From Alphaproteobacteria bacterium (GTDB lineage Bacteria; Pseudomonadota; Alphaproteobacteria; MPNO01; UBA2964): a stretch of DNA of 37,229 nt. A program made the position numbers and the translations under genes. The stretch spans positions 1 to 37,229 of the forward strand of contig WHUE01000041.1 of NCBI GenBank assembly GCA_009377375.1. The letters are read 5' to 3'. The notes beneath the pieces were generated by a model. It was given only the letters and a program-made list of their open reading frames with translations. It searched no databases and was not told where the DNA came from. Shown here piece by piece: positions 30,523-37,229 of this stretch. Within the stretch, counting starts at the first letter, position 1; every line of letters starts with the position of its first letter.

Positions 30523-31179
30523 ATGGCTGACGACCGCGATCACGACCACGACCACGACCACGCCAACCCGCTGCACAACCATCCGCCGCTGCAGCCCGAC
30601 GACGAGTCGCCGCCGGGCCGCCACGAGGTGATGACCGAGGCGATGCGTGAGCTGCTGGTGGAGAAGGGCGTGCTGAGCGCGGACGACATCCGCGCCGCGC
30701 TGGAGAACATCGACTCCTGGGCGCCGTCCAAGGGCGCGCAGATCGTCGCCCGCGCCTGGACGGACGACGCCTTCCGGAAACGGCTGCTGGCCGACGGCAA
30801 CGCGGCGCTGGCCGAGTTCGGCATCGATTCGGGCGGCGCAAAGGTCACCGTGGTGGAGAATACCGACAGGGTCCATAACGTCATCGTCTGCACGCTGTGC
30901 TCGTGCTATCCGCGCGCCGTGCTGGGGCTGCCGCCGGACTGGTACCGCAGCAAGAACTACCGCCGCCGCGTGGTGGTGGAGCCGCGCGCGGTGCTGGAGG
31001 AGTTCGGCCTGCGCGTGCCGGACGACCGCGCGGTGCGGGTGCACGACAGCCTGGCGGATCTGCGCTACCTCGTCCTGCCCCGCCGCCCGGAGGGCACGGA
31101 CGGATGGACCGAGGAGCAGCTTGCCGGCATCGTCACCCGCGACTGCATGGTCGGAGTGGCCGAGCCGCGGCCGGAGTGA
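30523..31179 (+). CDS. Nitrile hydratase / thiocyanate hydrolase catalytic (alpha-type) subunit, cobalt type
   Basis: A 218 aa metal-binding subunit. The claw-setting motif C123-T-L-C126-S-C128 (VCTLCSCYPR) is the cobalt-type form (Fe-type has Ser in place of Thr). Flanking VVENTDRVHNV, LGLPPDWYRS and RRRVVVEPRAVLEEFGL fit the family. Trp, frequent after CSCYP in two-subunit enzymes, is replaced by Arg (CYPR). The N-terminus is His-rich (DHDHDHDHANPLHNH), as in some Co-type alpha subunits, and may help metal delivery. With the two preceding genes it makes a three-subunit enzyme hydrating a nitrile or thiocyanate. Its stop overlaps a GTG of the next gene frame. The substrate cannot be decided from sequence. 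Confidence 0.92.
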   Translation: MADDRDHDHDHDHANPLHNHPPLQPDDESPPGRHEVMTEAMRELLVEKGVLSADDIRAALENIDSWAPSKGAQIVARAWTDDAFRKRLLADGNAALAEFGIDSGGAKVTVVENTDRVHNVIVCTLCSCYPRAVLGLPPDWYRSKNYRRRVVVEPRAVLEEFGLRVPDDRAVRVHDSLADLRYLVLPRRPEGTDGWTEEQLAGIVTRDCMVGVAEPRPE

Positions 31180-31202
31180 TCCGGCTGGATCGCGGGACCG
31201 GC

Positions 31203-33530
31203 ATGGATGACAGCCTGATCGGCGCGCCGCTGCGGCGCCTCGAGGACCGCGCGCTGCTGACCGGCGGGGCGCGCTATGTCGACGATCTGAATCCCGACGG
31301 GCTGCTGCACTGCGCCTTCGTCCGCAGCGCCTTCGCCCACGCCCGCATCGGCGCCGTGGACATGGCCGCGGCGCGCGCCCTGCCCGGGGTGCACGCCGTC
31401 TGGGCCGCGGCGGACCTTGCCGGCATCCTGACCCAGGACCGTATCCCCGAGGGATTTCCGAAACCCGGCGCGAACCGGCGGGAGGTCGGCCCCTACGTGC
31501 TGGCGCGCGACGAGGTCACCTATGTCGGCGAACCGGTCTGCGCCGTGATCGCGGAGACCCGCGCCATCGCCGAGGATGCGGCGGAGCGGGTGGAGGTCGC
31601 CTACGACGCGCTGCCGGCGGTCGCCGATTGCCGCGCGGCGCTGGACCGCGGCGCGCCCGACGTGGACAGCCGCGATCCCGGCAATCTCGTGGACAGCTAT
31701 ACGGTCGCCAGCGGGGCGGTGGACGAGGCTTTCGCCGGCGCCGCCCATGTGGTGACGGCGGAGCTGCGCCAGCATCGCGGCGTGTCGTCGCCGATGGAGT
31801 GCCGCGGCTCGGTGCTGCGTTTCGACGCCGGGCGCGGGCGGCTCACCATGTGGGCCAACACACAGGCGCCGCATTCGCACAAGAGCGTGCTGGTGCACCT
31901 GCTGGGGCTGGACGAGGCGAAGGTGCGGGTGGTCGTGCCCAGCGTCGGCGGCGGGTTCGGCCCCAAGCTGCTGTTCTACCCGGAAGACGCCGTGGCCGCG
32001 GCCGGAGCGATGACGCTCGGCCGGCCGGTGAAATGGACAGAAGACCGGCGCGAGCATTTCCTCGCCACCACCCAGGAGCGCGACCAGGTCTGGGAGGTCG
32101 AGATGGCGCTCGACGCCGACGGCCGCATCCTCGGGCTGCGTGGCCGGCTGTACCACGACCAGGGCGCCTATACCGCGCGCGGCACCAACATCCCGTTCTC
32201 CTCGGCCACCACCATCCTCGGCCCCTATATCGTGCCCGCCTACCGGATGGAGGTGTTCATCGCCGGGACCAACAAGGTGCCGGCGACGTCGATGCGCGGC
32301 GCCGGGCACCCGCAGGGCTGCTTCACCATGGAGCGGATGCTGGATCTCGCCGCGCGGAAGGTGGGCATGTCACCCGTGGAGATACGGCGCGCGAACATGA
32401 TCCGCGCGGACCAGATGCCTTACACCCATCCGGTGAAGACCCAGGCGGGCCAGCCCATCGCCTATGACAGCGGCGACTATGCCGCCTGCCAGGAACAGGC
32501 GTTGAAGGCCATCGGGGCGGAGGACTTTCCCGCGCGCCAGGCGGCGGCGCGCGGCCAGGGCCGTTGCCTCGGGCTGGGACTCGCCAACTACGTCAAGCCG
32601 ACGGGGCGCGGGCCGTTCGAATCCGGCCTCGTACGCGTCGGCACGTCGGGCAAGGTGTCGGTCTATACCGGCGCCATCGCGATGGGGCAGGGGTTCCATA
32701 CCGCGATGGCGCAGATCTGCGCCGACCGCCTCGGGCTGCGGCCGGAGGACGTGACAATCGTCGCCGGCGATACCGACACGGTGCCGATGGGGATCGGCGG
32801 CTTTGCCAGCCGGCAGACCGTTACCGCCGGCTCGGCCATCCATCTGGCCGCCGGCAAGGTGCGTGAAAAGCTGCTGGGCATAGCCGCGCATCTGATGGAA
32901 GCCTCGGAGAACGATCTGGAGCTGGCCGGCGGGCGGGTGACGGTGAAAGGCGTGCCGGGGATGTCGGTCAGTTTCGCCGACGCGGCCAACGCGGTCGCGG
33001 GCACGCCCGGCTACGCGCTGCCGCCGGGGATGCAGGCGGGGCTGGAGGCGAATGTCGATTTCGCGCCCTCCAACGTGACCTACGCCAACGGCGCGCATGC
33101 CGTCATCGTCGAGGTCGATACGGAGACCGGTGGCGTCCGCATCGACCGTTACGTGGTGGTCCATGACAGCGGCCGGCTCGTCAACCCGCTGATAGTGGAC
33201 GGACAGGTCCAGGGCGGGGTGGTGCACGGGCTCGGCAACGCGCTGTTCGAATCCATGCTGTTCGACGACGGGGCCCAGCCGGTGACGACCACCCTGGCCG
33301 AATACCTGCTCCCCTCCGCGCCCGAAATGCCGAACATCGAGATACACCATCAGGTTTCGCCGACCGACCGCAACCCCATCGGGGTCAAGGGCGTGGGCGA
33401 GTGCGGCGTGATGTCACCCGCGCCCGCCATCCTGGCCGCTATCGAGGACGCCCTGGCCGAGTACGAGGTGACGCTCGACCGCTACCCCGTGACGCCGATG
33501 ATGCTGATCGAGAAGATCAACGCCCGCTGA
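31203..33530 (+). CDS. Xanthine dehydrogenase family molybdopterin-binding (large) subunit
   Basis: A 775 aa molybdenum hydroxylase catalytic subunit. It shows IGAPLRRLEDRALLTGGARY at the start, VGGGFGPK (248-255), TSMRGAGHPQG (about 362-372), and the essential catalytic Glu E733 in KGVGECGVMSPAPA. All key cofactor motifs are intact. ATG at 31203 with GGGA upstream. An in-frame GTG at 31176 overlaps the nitrile hydratase alpha stop (GTGA) and is a real alternative start, so translation may be coupled. No 2Fe-2S (CoxS) or FAD (CoxM) subunit gene is adjacent, so its electron-transfer partners must be encoded elsewhere. Co-operonic with the nitrile hydratase genes, it may hydroxylate the amide or heterocyclic product; that is inference. 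Confidence 0.93.
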   Translation: MDDSLIGAPLRRLEDRALLTGGARYVDDLNPDGLLHCAFVRSAFAHARIGAVDMAAARALPGVHAVWAAADLAGILTQDRIPEGFPKPGANRREVGPYVLARDEVTYVGEPVCAVIAETRAIAEDAAERVEVAYDALPAVADCRAALDRGAPDVDSRDPGNLVDSYTVASGAVDEAFAGAAHVVTAELRQHRGVSSPMECRGSVLRFDAGRGRLTMWANTQAPHSHKSVLVHLLGLDEAKVRVVVPSVGGGFGPKLLFYPEDAVAAAGAMTLGRPVKWTEDRREHFLATTQERDQVWEVEMALDADGRILGLRGRLYHDQGAYTARGTNIPFSSATTILGPYIVPAYRMEVFIAGTNKVPATSMRGAGHPQGCFTMERMLDLAARKVGMSPVEIRRANMIRADQMPYTHPVKTQAGQPIAYDSGDYAACQEQALKAIGAEDFPARQAAARGQGRCLGLGLANYVKPTGRGPFESGLVRVGTSGKVSVYTGAIAMGQGFHTAMAQICADRLGLRPEDVTIVAGDTDTVPMGIGGFASRQTVTAGSAIHLAAGKVREKLLGIAAHLMEASENDLELAGGRVTVKGVPGMSVSFADAANAVAGTPGYALPPGMQAGLEANVDFAPSNVTYANGAHAVIVEVDTETGGVRIDRYVVVHDSGRLVNPLIVDGQVQGGVVHGLGNALFESMLFDDGAQPVTTTLAEYLLPSAPEMPNIEIHHQVSPTDRNPIGVKGVGECGVMSPAPAILAAIEDALAEYEVTLDRYPVTPMMLIEKINAR

Positions 33531-33558
33531 AAATACAACCGAACGAGGGAGAGCTTAT

Positions 33559-34107
33559 ATGCCGCGTGTTGCCCCGATAGACATGGACCGGCTGACGGAC
33601 GAGCAGAAGCAGGTTGCCGCCAGGATCGTTTCCGGTCCGCGGGGCGAGGTGCGCGGGCCGTTCCGCGTGCTGATGCACAGCCCGAAGCTTGCGGACTGCG
33701 TGCAGGCGACCGGCGCCTATGTCCGCTACGCCGCCGCGGTGCCGTGGAAGCTGCGCGAGCTCGCCATCCTGATGACGGCGCGGCACTGGAACGCCCAGTA
33801 CGAATGGTATGCGCACGAGAAGGAGGCGCAGAAGGCGGAGCTCGACCAGGGCATCATCGACGCCATCCGCAACCGCCGGACGCCGTCCTTCACCGACGAG
33901 GCGGAACGGGAGGTCTGGCAGTTCTGCCAGGAGCTCTATGCCGACAAGCGGGTGAGCGCGGAGACGTTTCGGAAGGTCGTCGACCGTCACGGGGAGCAGG
34001 GCGCAATCGACCTCGCCGGGCTGATCGGCCATTACAACCTGATCGCGATCACCCTCAATGTCTTCGATGTGGAGACGCCTGCCGACGCCGTGCCGCTGGC
34101 GGAGTAG
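33559..34107 (+). CDS. Carboxymuconolactone decarboxylase family protein
   Basis: A 182 aa helical protein of the CMD/AhpD superfamily. LRELAILMTARHWNAQYEWYAHEKEAQKAEL (about 71-101) is the conserved family helix pair. The AhpD Cys-x-x-Cys is absent, replaced by NAQYEWYAHE, so a peroxidase role is unlikely. Decarboxylase, lactonase-like or unknown ring-fission chemistry fits better. ATG at 33559 with GAGGGAG upstream, 28 bp after the molybdenum hydroxylase, so it is the last gene of the nitrile hydratase operon. It converges on the TRAP transporter genes. Confidence 0.9.
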   Translation: MPRVAPIDMDRLTDEQKQVAARIVSGPRGEVRGPFRVLMHSPKLADCVQATGAYVRYAAAVPWKLRELAILMTARHWNAQYEWYAHEKEAQKAELDQGIIDAIRNRRTPSFTDEAEREVWQFCQELYADKRVSAETFRKVVDRHGEQGAIDLAGLIGHYNLIAITLNVFDVETPADAVPLAE

Positions 34108-34121
34108 CCGGGGCGCGCTTC

Positions 34122-34346
34122 TCAGCCGTCCCCGCCGGGCTCGATCGGGTCGCGCGTGACGCGTTCGCCCCTGCGCGTGGTGAACACCACGGCGAGCACC
34201 CCGGCTGCGGCGAGCCCTACGAGCAGGACGAGGAACCAGGCGAAGGACGTGACGTGAAGCTGCTCGCCCCCGGCGAGATAGAGCGCGCCCAGCACGGCGA
34301 TCCAGATTGCCCAGAACCGGAATGGGCCAATGAAGATGCCGCGCAT
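34122..34346 (-). CDS. Small membrane protein after the TRAP permease
   Basis: A 74 aa protein with two hydrophobic helices (about 8-26 and 34-56) and a charged C-terminal tail (TTRRGERVTRDPIEPGGDG). Unknown function. The ATG at 34346 shares one base with the TRAP permease stop (TGATG), so the two are translationally coupled. It could be a small accessory subunit of the TRAP system, but no such role is established. It ends 14 bp from the convergent CMD gene. Confidence 0.75.
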   Translation of the reverse strand: MRGIFIGPFRFWAIWIAVLGALYLAGGEQLHVTSFAWFLVLLVGLAAAGVLAVVFTTRRGERVTRDPIEPGGDG

Positions 34347-36370
34347 CAGCCGGCCGCCCCCTGTCCGACGGAGTCCCGCCGCGCCCTGATGCGGGGCACG
34401 GCGAAGACGAGCAGCACCGCCCCGCCGGCGATGTCCAGCGCGTAGCCCGGCACGCCGAACCAGTTGCTCGCGGCCAGCGGCGGCACCATCAGCGCGATGG
34501 ACGCCGCGCCGACCGCCAGGCGCATGACCGACTGGACCGCACCGTGGTACCAGCCTTCCAGCGCCACCGACAGCCCCCACAGCCCGATCACGGCGACCGC
34601 GCCGGAATAGGCGGTCAGCCAGACCGGCCCCTCGAACAGCAGGGCGGGGTTGTAGACGAAGATGAAGGGCACGAGGTACTTCGCGATCCCGATGCGGGCG
34701 GATTCCACCGCCGTCGCCATCGGCGGGCTGCCGGCAATGGCCGCCGCCGCGAAGGAGGCCAGCGCAACCGGCGGGGTGATGGTGGAAACCACGCCGTAAT
34801 AGAAGGCGAACATGTGGGCGGCCATCGGCGCCACCCCGATCTTGATCAGCGCGGGCACGATCAGCGCGGCCACGGTGATGTACACGGCGGTCGTGGTAAT
34901 GCCCATGCCGAGAAAGATCGCCGCCAGCCCGGTCAGTATCAGCAGCACCAGCAGGTTACCGTCGGCAAGGCCGATGACCTCGTTGGTGAACTTGAGGCCC
35001 AGCCCGCTGACGAACACGCAGCCGATGATGATGCCCGCGCAGGCGCAGGCGACGGTCACGGGTATCGTGCTGCGAACCCCTGTCTCGAGCGCGGCCAGCA
35101 GGTCGGTCGCGCTCATCCGCGTGGCCGCGCTGATGAAGCTGAGACCGGCCAGCACCAGGATCGCCCAGAACGCGGCAAGCATCGGGGTGAAGCCGTAAAC
35201 GAGGAGGCCGACGAGCACGACCAGGGACAGCAGCAGGTGCCAGCCCCGCTTCATCACCGCGCCGAACCGCGGCAGAGCGTCGCGCGGCACCGTCTTGATC
35301 CCGCTCTTGTCCGCTTCCAGATGGACCATGAAGTAGATGGTGATGAAGTAGAGCAGCGCCGGCAGGATCGCGGCGACCACCACCGTCAGGTAGGGCACCC
35401 CCATGAACTCGGCGATGATGAACGCCGCAGCGCCCATGATCGGCGGGGTGATCTGCCCGCCGGACGACGCGCAGGCTTCCACCGCCGCCGCGAAGCGGCC
35501 GCGATAGCCCAGCCGCTGCATCATCGGGATGGTGAACGAGCCGGTGGTGACGACATTGGCGGTGGCGGAGCCGGACACCGTACCGAGAAACGCGCTGGCG
35601 ACGACGGCCGCCTTCGCGGGCCCGCCGACCCGGTGGCCGGTGAGCGACACGGCCAGGTCGATGAAGAACCGGCCGGCGCCGGACCGGATCAGGATCGCGC
35701 CGAACAGGATGAACAGCAGGATGTAGGTGGAAACCACCAGGAGCGGGATTCCGAAGATGCCCTCGGTGCGCACGAACTGGACGTCGACCAGCCGCTCCAG
35801 CCGGACCGGCGGACCGTAGAGAAAGCCGAAGAAGTAGTCGGTGTACAGCGTATGGACGATGAAGAAGCCGGTGATGAACACCATGGTCCATCCGACCGAC
35901 CGCCGGGTCGCTTCCAGCACCAGCCCGATCAGGATCAGCCCGATCCAGACGTCCGAGGGGGCGAGGTCGCCCTCGCGCGCCTGAAGCCCCTCGACATCCC
36001 ACAGAATGTAAACCTCGACCAGCACGACGAGGCCGACGAGCAGCAGGTCGGCGGCGAAACCCGCGCGGCGCAGCAGCGTCTCGCGCGCGTCCTTCCCGGT
36101 CAGCGGATCGCGGATGGACGCGCGGAACAGGGGTTTCACCAGCAGCGCCAGCACCAGCATCACCGACAGATGCGTGCTGCGGAACGAATGCGATTCCGGC
36201 GTGCCGAACCCGGCGGCGTAGAGGTGGAACAGCGCCAGGGCGACAGCGAGGATCGAGGCCGTCAGCATGACGGCCGTCGGCGCATTCATGCCGCGCTTCA
36301 CGATCGCCTGCTCGAGGAGCGCGTAATCGCGAACCTCGTTGTACTCGAAAACCGGGGGAGGCGTGTTCAT
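34346..36370 (-). CDS. TRAP transporter fused permease (DctQ-DctM), TAXI type
   Basis: A 674 aa inner-membrane protein in which the small four-helix DctQ part (roughly residues 30-200) is fused to the large 12-helix DctM part (about 200-640). Characteristic segments include SGSATANVVTTGSFTIPMMQRLGYRG and ASSGGQITPPIMGAAAFIIAEFMGVPY (DctM inverted-repeat loops), and YYGVVSTITPPVALASFAAAAIA in the second repeat. Na+-coupled uptake of a carboxylate-type solute from a TAXI binding protein is expected. The start at 36370 lies 76 bp after the binding-protein gene, with a strong hairpin between them. Substrate unknown. Confidence 0.93.
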   Translation of the reverse strand: MNTPPPVFEYNEVRDYALLEQAIVKRGMNAPTAVMLTASILAVALALFHLYAAGFGTPESHSFRSTHLSVMLVLALLVKPLFRASIRDPLTGKDARETLLRRAGFAADLLLVGLVVLVEVYILWDVEGLQAREGDLAPSDVWIGLILIGLVLEATRRSVGWTMVFITGFFIVHTLYTDYFFGFLYGPPVRLERLVDVQFVRTEGIFGIPLLVVSTYILLFILFGAILIRSGAGRFFIDLAVSLTGHRVGGPAKAAVVASAFLGTVSGSATANVVTTGSFTIPMMQRLGYRGRFAAAVEACASSGGQITPPIMGAAAFIIAEFMGVPYLTVVVAAILPALLYFITIYFMVHLEADKSGIKTVPRDALPRFGAVMKRGWHLLLSLVVLVGLLVYGFTPMLAAFWAILVLAGLSFISAATRMSATDLLAALETGVRSTIPVTVACACAGIIIGCVFVSGLGLKFTNEVIGLADGNLLVLLILTGLAAIFLGMGITTTAVYITVAALIVPALIKIGVAPMAAHMFAFYYGVVSTITPPVALASFAAAAIAGSPPMATAVESARIGIAKYLVPFIFVYNPALLFEGPVWLTAYSGAVAVIGLWGLSVALEGWYHGAVQSVMRLAVGAASIALMVPPLAASNWFGVPGYALDIAGGAVLLVFAVPRIRARRDSVGQGAAG

Positions 36371-36402
36371 TCAGACCGTATGCGTTGCGCGGGGCAGGGC
36401 AT

Positions 36403-36440
36403 CGGCCGGGAAGGCGGACATGACCGCGGCTTCCCGGCCG
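36403..36440 (-). promoter_or_regulatory. Intercistronic hairpin between TRAP binding protein and permease
   Basis: CGGCCGGGAAG (36403-36413) pairs with CTTCCCGGCCG (36430-36440). Inside, GCGG (36414-36417) pairs with CCGC (36424-36427) around ACATGA, with a two-base bulge. There is no T-run. In binding-protein/permease operons such hairpins usually protect the upstream mRNA or dampen read-through, giving more binding protein than permease. Confidence 0.7.
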
Positions 36441-36446
36441 CGACGG

Positions 36447-37229
36447 CTACTTCTTCATCACGCCCTTTTCCTTGTAGAACCGCATCGCGCCCGGATGAAC
36501 CGGAATTCCCGCGCCTTCCAGCGCGTCCTCGAGCTTTACGTTGTTCCAGAACTTGTTGATCTGGACGAGCTCGGCGTGATGCTCCCAGACGACCTTGGCG
36601 AGCTGGTAGCCGAGATCCTCGGAGACGCTCTTGTTGATGATCATGATGTTGGGGGCGGCGACCGCCGATACGTCCTCGGTGAGGCTGGTATAGGCGTTCT
36701 TCGACACGTTCGTCTTGATGAAGCCCGGGTTCTCCGCGATGTACTTGTCGGCGATGTCGCCGTCCACCGGCAGCAGCCGAAAGCCCGGCTGGAAGTCGAC
36801 CGCCAGGTAGGCCGCGTTGGGTGCGGTGGTCATCGCCACCATCACGTCGATATGCCCGTCCTTGAGCAGGGCGGCGCCGTCGCTGAAGCCGACGCGGTGG
36901 ATGGTGCCACCGGCCTTCTTGATCCCGTCATAGGTGAAGCCGTAGTGCTTGATCAGCTTCTCGAAGGCGATATTGCCCGCGAAGGTGAGCTTGCCGGGGC
37001 TGATCCGCGCCCCGCCGATATCGCGCAGCGTCTTGATCTTTGAATCCTTCTTGACCGCCATCTGCAGCAGGCCGGGATAAAGATTGGCGAAGAACATGAT
37101 GTTGGACTGCTTCTTGCCCTTGAACGGGCCGCTGCCGTTCATGCCGGCGACCGCAGTGTGGCCGAAGGTCCAGCCGATCTCGGCATTGCCCTTGTCCACG
37201 TCGCGGATGTTGCCGACGCCGCCGCCCGG
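36447..37229 (-). CDS. TAXI-family TRAP transporter solute-binding protein, 5' end outside window
   Basis: The C-terminal 260 residues of a TAXI-type solute-binding protein; the frame runs unbroken to the right edge, so the start and signal peptide are missing. Visible hallmarks are PGGGVGNIRDVDKGNAEIGWT (SxGSxENLxxLxxGxxDxG-like N-terminal half), SPGKLTFAGNIAFEKLIKHYGF, FSDGAALLKDGHIDVMVAM and the C-terminal HPGAMRFYKEKG. The protein would bind its ligand in the periplasm and deliver it to the fused permease downstream. Glutamate-like or other dicarboxylates are known ligands in the family, but the ligand here is unknown. Confidence 0.92.
   Translation of the reverse strand, partial: PGGGVGNIRDVDKGNAEIGWTFGHTAVAGMNGSGPFKGKKQSNIMFFANLYPGLLQMAVKKDSKIKTLRDIGGARISPGKLTFAGNIAFEKLIKHYGFTYDGIKKAGGTIHRVGFSDGAALLKDGHIDVMVAMTTAPNAAYLAVDFQPGFRLLPVDGDIADKYIAENPGFIKTNVSKNAYTSLTEDVSAVAAPNIMIINKSVSEDLGYQLAKVVWEHHAELVQINKFWNNVKLEDALEGAGIPVHPGAMRFYKEKGVMKK

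Noticed and set aside
34544..36559. Long plus-strand open frame opposite the TRAP permease
   Set aside because: The translation is His/Gln/Asp/Arg-rich, typical of the antisense of a hydrophobic GC-rich gene.
1..37229. tRNA, rRNA, CRISPR, IS element, phage or plasmid origin
   Set aside because: No cloverleaf-like segments, repeat-spacer arrays, transposase motifs or integrase genes were seen on either strand by eye.

Overview
The window is about 37 kb of GC-rich, densely packed chromosomal DNA. It most likely comes from a free-living, non-enteric alphaproteobacterium; a Rhodospirillales-like affiliation is a guess from gene content. The supporting signs are the N-acetylglutaminylglutamine amide (NAGGN) osmolyte operon, the wealth of ABC and TRAP substrate transporters, molybdenum hydroxylases, GTG and TTG starts, 1-11 base gene overlaps and interlocked stop codons. 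I see no tRNA, rRNA, CRISPR array, insertion sequence or phage gene. The only stretch that breaks the composition is an AT-rich intergenic island at about 7464-7638.

Region 1 (1-7417, minus strand) runs from an NTF2-like hypothetical gene into the NAGGN operon (amidotransferase asnO, GNAT/ATP-grasp synthetase ngg, M42-family peptidase). It ends in a xanthine-dehydrogenase-family molybdopterin subunit cut by the left edge. Region 2 (7696-13832) is a conserved but poorly understood group: a two-TM/PAS sensor fused to a DEDDh exonuclease, a convergent CBS-DUF294 nucleotidyltransferase, a large sodium:solute symporter with a hairpin leader and a strong terminator, a two-TM small protein and a membrane-anchored TPR protein. 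It looks like a nutrient-uptake and signalling module. Region 3 (13829-17456) holds a siderophore-interacting FAD reductase behind a near-perfect Fur box, two small membrane proteins, two YciI-like proteins and a zinc-containing MDR dehydrogenase.

Region 4 (17521-21279, minus) is an endonuclease/exonuclease/phosphatase protein translationally coupled to a PLD-VTT fusion, plus a glutathione S-transferase. Region 5 (21499-27733) is a SsuABC/TauABC-type ABC importer (ATPase and two different permeases) facing its probable substrate-binding protein across a bidirectional terminator. It is followed by a cytosolic 4,5-dihydroxyphthalate decarboxylase/SBP-like protein, an AhpD-like protein and a TetR regulator.

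Region 6 (27888-34107) has a homocysteine-methyltransferase-family protein, an alpha/beta hydrolase, and a plus-strand operon of a three-gene cobalt-type nitrile hydratase/thiocyanate hydrolase, a second molybdenum hydroxylase large subunit and a carboxymuconolactone-decarboxylase-family protein. This operon looks catabolic. Region 7 (34122-37229, minus) is a TAXI-type TRAP transporter: a binding protein cut by the right edge, an intergenic hairpin, a fused DctQM permease and a small membrane protein.

The most promising leads are the membrane-sensor exonuclease/nucleotidyltransferase/symporter module and the split-beta nitrile hydratase operon joined to a molybdenum hydroxylase. All assignments come from reading motifs by eye; no database search was run.
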